Positions 48,201 to 57,393 of a stretch of DNA of 64,000 bases are shown here, piece after piece; the stretch's first letter is position 1; the number at the start of each line of letters is the position of its first letter. Below the pieces are notes generated by a model. It did not search any database, had not been told where the DNA came from, and was given only the letters and a program-made list of their open reading frames with translations. The stretch spans positions 1-64,000 of the forward strand of contig QANT01007714.1 of NCBI GenBank assembly GCA_003254885.1, in the 5' to 3' direction. Position numbers and translations under genes: made by a program. The stretch comes from Purshia tridentata. Lineage: Eukaryota; Streptophyta; Magnoliopsida; Rosales; Rosaceae.

Positions 48201-50969
48201 AAACCCCCAAACTGCTCTCATTCCAACTTCAGAGGCAGAGGAGCCGAGTTAGGATGGAGTTTCACTGCTGAGTTCATATGCTAATTATTGAGCTCCCCTG
48301 GTCTGAAAAGTCTCCTAGTAGCAGCTGGAGCTTCGTTCTTCGCCCAGACTCCAATTCTTTTGGTCAAATCTCCGTATTCTTGGTCTTCCATTTATATGTT
48401 AATTTAGGGTTTCAATTTCAATTTTTGAATCTTCCATTTGTGTTCTTCACTCAACCCCTAGCTCTGCCACTAAACTCATATTACTGCAACATGGACAAGC
48501 TGTTATGGAATCCATGGGCTAGAACTTTTTGATGGATAAAGCCATGGATTTGTATATGGTGAGTCAAGATTAATTTCTGCTGGTATGCTCCCTTCTCCAC
48601 AAAGAGATGATTAATTAGTTTATTCTTAGAATGTTAATCGTGGTATGAAGAAGAAAAGTGAGAGGATTTATTGTGTGTGAAAATTGTCTCCTTTTTAATT
48701 CGAAAGTAGAAAATGTTGGGTATGAATAAGTTAGGAATTGGTATATAATTGATTTTGCTTACTTGTTTGGGCTTTGGTGCAAACCAGATTTAGGTGGCTC
48801 AAAGTTACTCACATCTAATATCACAATGTCATATGAAGTAGCCGTGCCAGACCTTTCACCTGATATCATTGTGGACATTCTTGGCTTACTATCAAGTCTG
48901 TGCGTTGAGTCAGGTGTGTGTCAAAGTCATGACTCAATTTTACCACTGAACCCCCATCGAAACCCATCTCAACCGAACCCAAAGGCAGAAACTCATTCTC
49001 AGTTCTAATAATTCTCTCTTCTCCTTGGACCATGAAGCACCTATAGATGACGATATGTGTTTAGCTCATAAGAATTTGTTTGAAGGCATTATTGATATAT
49101 TTGTGGTTTATATGTAAAAATATATGGATTTTTGATGTTGGATGTGGATGATTTGATTAATTGAGTTATCTTGATTTATGTTTGACTAGTTTATTGCCTG
49201 ATTTATGTTTTTATTACTGTAAGTATGTAATTTTTATTTTTGGAGTCGAAAATTTTATTTTTAGAGCTATAAGGTGATTGTTACTGCCCGGCAGTAACAA
49301 TAAGGTGATTGTTACTTCCCGGCAGTAACAATAAGGTGATTGTTACTGCCCGACAGTAACAATTTTTGGAGTCGAAAATTTTATTTTTGGAGCTATAAGG
49401 TGATTGTTAAGGCCCGGTAGTAACAATAAGGTGATTGTTACTGCCCGGCAGTAACAATAAGGTGATTGTTACTTCCCGGCAGTAACAATAAGGTGATTGT
49501 TACTTTTCGACAGTAACAATTTTTAAGATATGAAAAAAAAAAAAAAAAAAAANAAAAAAAAAAAAAAAAAAAAAAAAGAGCTTTCATGCTATTTTTTATG
49601 TGTTTATACAAGAAAAAAAATGAAAAATTTGTATAAGTTACCTTTTCTTAAAGTTTTTTGCAAAATGAGAATTGTTACTGGTAGACAGTAACAATTCTCA
49701 AAAGTATTGTATTGGTACTGTAGCGCATGGTTTTTAAAAACTGGGCTGGCTGGGAATTGGGCTTCTACATTTGGGTTTTTTAAACAAGACTTTTCTCCAT
49801 ATGGACTTATAAAAAAATATCCCTTAACTTTTTTGTTTTATTACAAAGATATTTTTTTTCTTTTTCATAAAGTCACTTTTTTGTTGTAAGGAACATTATC
49901 TTTCATTAATGATATAATATCAGTACAGCTAATTAATTATAGTGGATACTCCGAATTGATTATTAATCATTGTCCGTAGACTGCTAACAAATAGTTGAAG
50001 ACAATATAGGACCAGCCACCTAACAGTCAATATCGTTCAGTGCTTCTTTTTCTTTGACCGTTGTTTTTTTTTATGTAAAGCAATTAGGAATAGCACTGTA
50101 GCTTAGCTTGTCATTTTGTGAAACATATCTATTGTCTTAATCTTTTTTTTGACTATGATTATTGATAGCATGCTGAAAAATCAACAAAATCAAACCAACC
50201 CTATCTGCTTAATTGCCTGGGTGGCTATATAAAATATAAAATTAATAGCCGTATAATAACAACCATGAAAAGTATGAAATACCAACTAGATTGACATGCA
50301 GTAACATACAGCACAAGCCATTTGTATATATGAATTATGATAGCCAGCTGCTAGGGCTCACCATTTCCTTACTGTTAATTTAATTTTCTCTAACATTAAT
50401 ATTGGTCCAATTAAACTAATATTGATTCTCAACGCGGGTCCTATTTTTTATCGAGACAAATAAATTTTAGAGACTAACAAATATATACACCTAAATTTTA
50501 TTCATGATGAGAAAAATAAAAAATATCAGAAAACAATGCATATATCCTTAGAAATTAAGTTTTATGTGACTATTATATCATTTTTTATGAACTACATCTA
50601 TTAAAGTTAATTCATTCGTCAAATGGAAATTTGGAACCACCTTCTACTAAGTCAATAGTCGTGCTTCTTCTTCTTTTTTTTCTTTTCTTATTTATTAATT
50701 TTTGGATTTTGGTGTTTGGTGTTTGGTAATAGTGAGAGAGATAAGCACTTTGGGACAATTCCAGCTAAATTTGAACGTTAAAATTAAGGAAAAACAAGAA
50801 TTAATTAAAGGCAAGAAAACGCACCTGAAATTCCGATGTCATATCCAAATATGAGGCCACAAGACGCAGCGACGATGCACGTGATAATCACTGACAGCGT
50901 TATCTTGCCGTCATAGCCACCCACAGGCACCCCAGGCACCCCGTCAACGGCGAAAACTCCTCCGGCCAT
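45218..50969 (-). CDS. STP-type hexose/H+ symporter, STP5-like
   Basis: Exons 50969-50825, 47302-46983, 46363-45731 and 45661-45218 give 513 residues, normal for the family. It is a twelve-helix major facilitator sugar porter of the plasma membrane. Seen: the proton-site Asp in [25 protein letters not shown], the sugar-contact block [22 protein letters not shown], and the exit motif LPETKGIPL. The two lid-domain cysteines that pair in STP10 are both there (NIYCVYDSQ and TMLCHFKF). The N-terminus [10 protein letters not shown] and the overall sequence are closest, by memory, to Arabidopsis STP5. Intron 1 is 3.5 kb because it contains a Mutator-like element. The gene seems intact: every junction keeps frame. 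Confidence 0.92.
46558..46597. repeat. inverted repeat in STP intron 2
   Basis: CAATTATGTGTGTTT and AAACACACATAATTG face each other across about 10 bases, giving a hairpin with about 15-bp arms. The direct repeat GAGACATTTTTCAA flanks both sides (about 46547 and 46597), and a variant lies at 46511. This may be a solitary MITE-like insertion or local slippage. Confidence 0.5.
48838..48915 (+). pseudogene. possible captured F-box gene fragment
   Basis: The plus strand reads [20 protein letters not shown] then LCVES, which resembles the start of a plant F-box domain (LPxDIIVDILSRLPVKSLxR) with two positions changed. It stands alone inside the Mutator-like element, without the rest of an F-box gene, as expected of a transposon-captured fragment. 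The match is short and could be chance. Confidence 0.3.
49269..49520. repeat. seven-unit tandem array of hairpin-forming 31-mers
   Basis: Units of about 31 bp contain AAGGTGATTGTTACTGCCC and GGCAGTAACAAT; each holds the near-perfect palindrome GTTACTGCCCGGCAGTAAC. Three units, then a spacer with GGAGTCGAAAATTTTATTTT, then four more. The same spacer precedes the first three, so a higher-order duplication is visible. Units differ mainly in the palindrome centre (TGCCC, TTCCC, TTTTC), often on one arm only. Confidence 0.85.
49666..49699. repeat. perfect 14-bp-arm palindrome
   Basis: GAGAATTGTTACTG and CAGTAACAATTCTC flank a 5-base loop. The arms contain the same ATTGTTACTG core as the array 150 bases upstream, so it is probably a solitary relative of that repeat. 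Confidence 0.75.
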
Positions 50970-52265
50970 TTCCTCCGCTAGCTCTCAAATTTCTTTTACT
51001 TTCCTGGCTTTCACTCTTCTATTTTTCTCGGCACCCAAACAGCAGCCTTTTTCTGAGTCCACGCTTTAATTGCACTTTGCAGAGTGTGTGCGCACTGCGC
51101 GCGAGTTAAGCTCATGAAAATAAGTACAAAATTATTCATGTATTTAAAGGACCAATTTGTCCATAATTATTACATTGCCCGCCTCCCAAAAAAGAAAAGC
51201 TACCTACCAGTAAACCATGTCCACTAGAGAGACCAGGTGTATATTTGATATTTCTATTCGGTCTTGTTTTTTAAAGAATTATTGGGTCTTTTTCTTCTAG
51301 TTAGTAGCACACTTTTTGCTTTATAAACAAACTTGTAATTTTAAATCCTCACTTTGTATATTTTCGTATTGAACAAGTCTTCGAGGCTTATATGCAATGA
51401 AAATTCCTAGAGTGGACAACTCGATATATCCTACCTAATATGTAATGGAACTCTATTTTTTTATGGAATAATGATGAAAACTTTGGACTCAACCTGAATT
51501 TTTGTACATGACAATAAAGTGTAATTTTTCTTTCACAATATATACATGTGGAGCTCAATATATAAAAAGTAAAATGACATTTATGTTGTGAGAAATTGGG
51601 AATGAAGTTGTATGTGACCATCTTAGACACATAATAATTTCATCATCACGTAAAAATTTTAAAGTAAATTTTGTATATATATGCAATTGTAAGTTTACAA
51701 GTTACACGTGCATACAAGATAACTTGAATGTTAAGTATTACTGCTTTTTTATTATTTATGAATTAATACTGTACGGGTTACAGTAAACTTTTATTTTTTG
51801 GCCAGGCGGTTAGAGTAAACCTTTTTTTTTTGGCCCGGGAGTTAGAGTAAACCTTAAATACATGCAATTGTAAGTTCAAAAATTACGCATATGCTTAGAG
51901 CACCTTCAACAGTTTAGCTATCTTCCCCACCTAGCTATACTAGTTTTTTCTCAAATTCATTCTCCAACAGTTGGCTCTAATTTAGGATTGGGAATAATTT
52001 TTGAATTCTATAAATACAATGGTACAAATTTATTACTCATGACTATCATTATTAGATTGATTGATTAATAAATAAACAAATCCAACTAATTAAGCAAGCA
52101 AAGCGAATAATTCCAACTTAATGAGCCATAATATCAAAATTTTAATCATGATAATGTTAGCTAAAATAGAGAACATTGCTGGGATAAATATTTTAAAAAC
52201 GGTTAAGCTAAAATAGATTTTAACTTTTTTCTCACAAATTTAGTTAGAATATATGTAAGCTTGTT
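50970..52265. other. STP promoter and A+T-rich intergenic DNA
   Basis: 50970-51150 is the leader/promoter side of the STP gene (a TATA-like TTTAAATACAT on the minus strand near 51140). The remainder holds no recognisable gene. TGGCC(A/C)GG and GGTTAGAGTAAACCTT are repeated at 51800-51855. Confidence 0.45.
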
Positions 52266-52276
52266 GAATTGCTCTT

Positions 52277-52815
52277 ACAAGATATTTTCTCTGGCTTGTG
52301 TGCTTGGACCGTGTTTTAGTAAATGAGCAGAGATGGAAGAGAGGGTTTTGTGATGACCCCTCTTGTGTTAATTGTCATTCCCCTATAGAATCCAGATGGT
52401 AAGGGAGAATTTCTCTTGGCTGAAGTTTGAGTCTTTATTATGGTTTGGTTATGGGTTGGAATAAAGGTATTAGACATCTTTCGGTTGAAATGGATTCTAG
52501 TTGCTCTGTCTCTCTGGTTCTGAATGGTTTTTGTGCTAATCATCCCCTTGCCACTATTCTTGCTGCTTGCTGCTCCTTGTTGGTTGAGATTGGTCTTGTC
52601 ATCTGAGGCATGCATGTTTATAGGGAAATGAATGGTGTGGCTGATATGCTGGCCCATCTGGGACATAATGCTGAGTTCGGGGTGTGGTGGCTTCATCATT
52701 CTCTTGGTGATTGTCGTCTCCACCTTGCTCAGATGCTAGAGGCTTTATTAGGGTTGTTTAGTTAACTAGTTTTGTTTTTTCGTCTTGGGCCTGAGTACCA
52801 AAAATAAAAAATAAA
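52277..52815 (+). mobile_element. 5'-truncated LINE (L1-like) with RNase H remnant and target duplication
   Basis: The plus strand carries the degraded C-terminal RNase H domain of a plant LINE: RHLSVEMDSSC-like, NHPLATILAACCSLLVEIGL, then VYREMNGVADMLAHLGHNAE. It lies in more than one frame with stops, so it is dead. The element ends in an A-rich tail (CAAAAATAAAAAATAAA). An 11-bp duplication GAATTGCTCTT flanks it (52266-52276 and 52816-52826), marking target-primed insertion. Only about 540 bp of a multi-kilobase element is present, a usual 5' truncation. Confidence 0.8.
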
Positions 52816-52826
52816 GAATTGCTCTT

Positions 52827-53633
52827 GCTTACAACATAAATTTTGAGAATCCGAATTTTTTAAGCTACTCTACTCCATGCATGTCCTGTCAATTAATTAT
52901 AAATCTAATACTTGCTGCAGAATGTGCACAAGGGGTAAAATGAATAATATATATAAAATAAAATCGACCCTGCGTTTACTTTTTAGAAGAGATATTAATT
53001 TACAGATTTTCTTCCATATTTTTTAACTTTTATATTGAGACGATTTAAGCTGGAAGTGAAAGGCCCCAAGCAATTGTTTAAGGTTTGAAACCAACCGTCT
53101 TACTTAAAACTAGGGGAGGGAGTAGTTGGTTTGGTCATCCAACAAACTAACAGAACGTGCACCTTCCCTTCCTTTCCCTTCTTTTTAGTGTTTTAGTGTT
53201 TTCCATGTGATTAGTGAGATGGCTTCCACCACTTTAATAAAAGAAAAATTACATATGGAAATGTTAGAGCCTTTAACGGACCTATTCAAATAGGTAACCA
53301 ATAATGACAATGGAGTACGGGGGACAATGTTTCAAATTATTGGGTTTTTCCATAAATAATCGAGGGGGATATGGATATATGATGTGTTAAGTGGTAATTG
53401 GCCAAAAGTTTCACTCAAAAATTTTGTGGTGTGTTTCTAACATTATGTGACAAGATGTGACAAGATAGTTAATCTATTGAAATTATAATAAGGTATTGTT
53501 TATAATTTTGTAACACAATATAATAATATAATTCAAATTTGATATAAAATTAACAGTTTAAAATCTTATTTATAACTTATATAATGTCAAGAAAGATATT
53601 ATAAAATCAATAACTATTGTTTTAAGATTTGAA
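52827..53633. other. A+T-rich intergenic DNA between LINE and long-TIR element
   Basis: No reading frame of note and no recognised repeat. Confidence 0.5.
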
Positions 53634-53641
53634 TTAAGTAA

Positions 53642-54986
53642 GAGAGGCGATTTTCGTACTCCACTTTTCTTTATTTGCACTCTTTCTATTTTTTTAAATG
53701 TTTTTATTATATTTTTTATTTTATATTTCTAAATTTGTCCTTATATTTTGATTTTTGATATTTTTTTAATTCGTTTTTTATTAATTTTTCTTCTAATATT
53801 AATTAATTAATAATAAATATTATGTATGGATAATAATTAATGCAACTCAACATTAATCATTACGGATTGTGCTCCTCTTGCTTTAGGTGTCTGCTTTTGT
53901 GTGCCTTTAGACACATCTGATCCATTAATCAAATCTAATGGTAAGTAATATTAAACATCAACATAAAATTTAAACAATGCTAAACACTCAGTTCTCTCTC
54001 TCTCTTGTTCTTATATCCTCTTCTGCAGTACTCGCGATCTTTAAGTTAACGAAACATCAAACTCGAAATTTGTTTCTTAGACCTGGAATTGAACATCACT
54101 ATACCTATCAAGAATGGCATAACACTCTCAAGGATTTTGAAATTTGCTACAAAGTCTTCACAATCAAGGAAGTGCTGCACAATGAAAAAGAGCATGGAAA
54201 TCTTTTTTCCTCTCACGAACAAAGACAGAGCATCACCCAAGCTAAGAGATACCTACTGGCTTTGGGAAAAAGAAGAAGAAGAGAATTATTTAAGTTATTA
54301 ATAACTACAAATGAATTTTGAGGAATATGGGTTTCTCGAATTTCTCTGATATGTAAATTTTTAATTGTTTGGATTCTCGATTGTAGATTGAAGAGAGTAA
54401 ATGCTCTGGACCTGGACTCAAATGCAACCATGGGAGTTTGATTTCAATTCTTGTACAACTTGGTACAGGGGCAAATATCTTTGTTCATAAACCTTAGGTG
54501 GTGCAGGGGCAAAATTTTATGGGCAAATGCATTGCAATGGCATATGAACTAAAATGATCCAGCAGTGATATGCAACACTTATTCAGAGCTTGGGTAGACC
54601 GTGAAAGACTTTTTGTTCGGTGAGAAGAAAGCAACCGTGTGTTTTGCAAATTTTTTTATTTCTGTTGACGTGTAATATTATTTGCCGTTAGATTTGATCA
54701 ATGGACTAGATGTGTCCAAAGGCACATAACGGCAGACATTTTAAAGGTAGAGCAAAATCCAATCATTACCATTAGCTAGAAGCTGGTCCATGTGGTGTTA
54801 ATTTCAATGGTGTTAAAACAATAATTAATAAAAAATAAGTTAAAAAGGGAATTTAAAGGAAAAAAAATATTGTAAATCAAAACTATAAGAGTAGATTTGA
54901 AAAATATAAAATAAAAAAGATAATATAAATATTTAAAAAAATAAAAAGAGTGAAAACGAAAAAAAATAGTGTGAAAACCGCCTCCC
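53642..54986. mobile_element. long-TIR Mutator-like element with 8-bp target duplication
   Basis: Terminal inverted repeats of about 340 bp: the left begins GAGAGGCGATTTTCGTACTC, and the reverse complement of the right begins GGGAGGCGGTTTTCACACT. They stay alignable through inner blocks such as TGTGCCTTTRGACACATCT and ATCAAATCTAAYGG. The 8-bp duplication TTAAGTAA flanks the element (53634-53641 and 54987-54994). The 650-bp core has a pyrimidine-rich stretch and open frames I cannot assign. Very long TIRs and an 8-9 bp duplication fit a non-autonomous Mutator-like or fold-back element. Confidence 0.75.
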
Positions 54987-54994
54987 TTAAGTAA

Positions 54995-55643
54995 ATGTCA
55001 TTAACTAAATAATCATTAGTAAAAAAATGACAATAAATAAGTATAATTATGATAAGAAACACAACAAAAACATTAAATTGATTTCTCACGTGTAATAACT
55101 TTTTTATATTTAATCAACTCAAATCTTTATCGTATAGACATATTAAGTGTGAGTGAATTATTAATATCGATCGAGAAAAATGAATTTAGAATCGCCATCT
55201 TATTAAAATCCAAATCAAATACCTTTTATGAACACATGAAATTACACAATTCGGGAGTGTTTGTTTTAATTTATCATCAACGTGGAAAACTCATCATTTT
55301 TTTGTGGTCAAGCAGCATAACTCATCGTGACCATAGCCTAGTCTTGGACTTTTCTAGTTAAGGGAAGGCGACCGTACCGCCATTGCAATTTTCATCTTAT
55401 CATACATATTGGCGGGAAAGCGGATGAAACTGTGAGAAGACCGGTTCACCTGGTGTAAGAAAGTAAACATTGGTAAATAAAGAAACGGAAGAGGGGCATA
55501 TTCGTCAAGATAGCGCCAATGTCTTAAGCCCTTCACCTATTGTGCTCGCAGCAAAATCCCCACCTCACCTCAAATACGAACCCTAGTCCCCTCGCCGCAG
55601 ACTCGGACTCGGAGTCAGACTCAGCTCAGACTCAGACTCAGGG
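54995..55643. other. SC35 promoter region
   Basis: A+T-rich DNA leading into the SC35 leader at about 55530-55643. The leader contains GAACCCTAG and a run of GACTCGGACTCGGAGTCAGA type repeats (55600-55640). No other gene is recognised. Confidence 0.5.
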
Positions 55644-57393
55644 ATGTCGCACTTCGGCCGATCCGGTCCACCGGACATCAGAGACACCTACTCGCTCCTC
55701 GTCCTCAACATCACTTTCCGTATTTATCTTATCCTTCTTCTCGCTCAAACCCTAACAATCTCTCTCTCTCTCTCTGTGTGACGCTCTTGCTTTCTTTGCA
55801 GGAACCACCGCAGACGATCTCTTCCCGCTCTTCGACAAGTACGGCAAGGTCGTCGACGTCTTTATTCCCAGAGACCGAAGAACTGGGGACTCGCGCGGCT
55901 TCGCTTTCGTTCGGTATAAGTATCAAGACGAGGCACAGAAGGCCGTGGAGAAGCTCGACGGTTCGTTGCTCTCTCTCTCTCTCTCTCTCTCTGACCTCTC
56001 TTACAAGCTTAAGTAGAAGCTAGGGTTTTGTAATCCATCAATTCAATTTCAATCTCAGGGAGAGTTGTCGATGGCAGAGAGATAATGGTTCAGTTCGCCA
56101 AGTACGGCCCTAATGCGGAGCGAATGTGAGTTTTTGTCTAATGTAATGGGTTTTGTCAATTGGGCTTCTTGTAATTATTGGGTTTTGTATTGGGTGTGTT
56201 GCTGTTTCATCAAATTGAAGTTTTTTTGTTTTGTTTTCACTAAGCAGCCACAAGGGGAGGGTCAGTGAATCATCTTCCAAGCTCAAAAGCAGGTCAAGAA
56301 GCCGCAGCCCTCGTCCGAGGTAAGGTTCTGTTTTTGGTCGAATTGGGTAAAGCATAATAGTTGTACACTATCTAAGAAAATAAAAATGCTAATAGTTGTA
56401 CACTATCTAAGAAATTAAATAAAAATGCTAATAGTTGTACACTATCTAAAAAGGGTAAATAAGCATGCTAATAGTTGAATACTTGTCTAAAAAGATTAAA
56501 TAAGCATATGCTTGCCATACTTTATCAACCTAAAGAAAAAGAATGCAACTTTGAAATGCAGTGTGGTTAGTTCTTTTGCATTACCACATGTATATGTGTT
56601 GCTTTCTTCTGAATGGTATGTAAGTGTATTCTTGTGTGCTTGTGATTGTACAACTGACATGAAATTTTTAGCTGTTACCAATTTATCTTCCAGAGTCGAT
56701 TTCGGAAAGTAAATCTGCACCACCTGATCCTCTACATTTTCAGGTATCGAGATGAATATAAGGATAGGGATTACAGGAGGCGAAGTCGCAGTCGAAGTAG
56801 GGAGAGATATGATCGTGACAGGCACCATAGGAGTAAAAGAGACCATCACTACAGAAGCAGGAGCCACAGTGCAAGTCCTGATAATAATAAAGACCGCGAG
56901 AAGGGCAGATATGATGATGAGCGACGTAGTCGCAGCCGATCCTATGGAAGGTATTTAATTCTGCTTCTTGTTTTCCCCTCATCTTCTATTATAAACGATT
57001 GTGCCTTACTAATGTGTTATATGATGCCAAATGGTTTTTTTTTTCAAGTGCCTCTCCTGCTCGGCATAGCTCTAAATCTCGGAGGAGCCCATCTCCTCGG
57101 AGGAGCCTGTCTCCTCAGAGGAGCCCATCTCCTCGTAGGACACCTTCAAGGGGTGAGAACTCTGATGGACGCAATCGTAATGAACGCTCTCCTAGCCCCA
57201 AAGATGTTTCACCACATGGTCGACCTGATGATTCTCTAAGTCCTTCCCCTCGTAAATCTGATCCTGATGTGAGCCCTTACACAACACATATGACCTTTAG
57301 ATTTATTTACCTTTAGATGGATTGCAACATATTTTGGATAAGTAAGTCTGTGCATGAGGTGTTTAGTTGAGATTTTTTGTTTTGCAGGAATGA
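55644..57393 (+). CDS. SC35: SC35, SR-type pre-mRNA splicing factor
   Basis: Exons 55644-55719, 55802-55960, 56059-56125, 56248-56319, 56744-56950, 57049-57268 and 57388-57393 give 268 residues, with the stop just two codons into the last exon. An N-terminal RRM shows RNP2 (LLVLNI) and RNP1 (RGFAFVRY). The start MSHFGRSGPPDI and the linker REIMVQFAKYGPNAE are close to identical to Arabidopsis SC35 (At5g64200). The tail is an RS domain (RSRSRSPRPR, RRRSRSRSRE) with SPSPRR repeats. SC35 binds exonic enhancers and recruits U1 and U2 snRNPs in nuclear speckles. Intron 4 contains a four-unit minisatellite. The last exon's tiny coding part suggests room for alternative 3' ends. Confidence 0.94.
56356..56511. 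repeat. four-unit minisatellite in SC35 intron 4
   Basis: Four units of about 35-43 bp begin TAATAGTTG(T/A)A and continue CACTATCTAAGAAA(T/A), AATAAAAATGC or a variant. The last unit is the most diverged. It lies between the exon 4 donor and the exon 5 acceptor. Confidence 0.75.

Larger units (their letters stand above)
47895..49823. mobile_element. non-autonomous Mutator-like element in STP intron 1
   Basis: The 1929-bp insertion is flanked by the exact 9-bp duplication TTAACTTTT (47886-47894 and 49824-49832). The left end (GAGAAAATTACCCAAACACC) and the reverse complement of the right end (GGGATATTTTTTTATAAGTC) are only loosely similar, but a shared GCTTGTTTAA/TCTTGTTTAA block lies about 50 bp in. 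Inside are a pyrimidine-rich tract (48000-48120), a possible F-box fragment (48838-48915), a seven-unit hairpin repeat array (49269-49520), a poly-A tract with one unresolved base (n at 49553) and a 14-bp-arm palindrome at 49666-49699. No transposase is present. Confidence 0.7.

Noticed and set aside
54089-54301. Open frames inside the long-TIR element as a possible transposase
   Set aside because: They are under 120 codons, with no DDE-type or zinc-finger motif visible. The element is best called non-autonomous.
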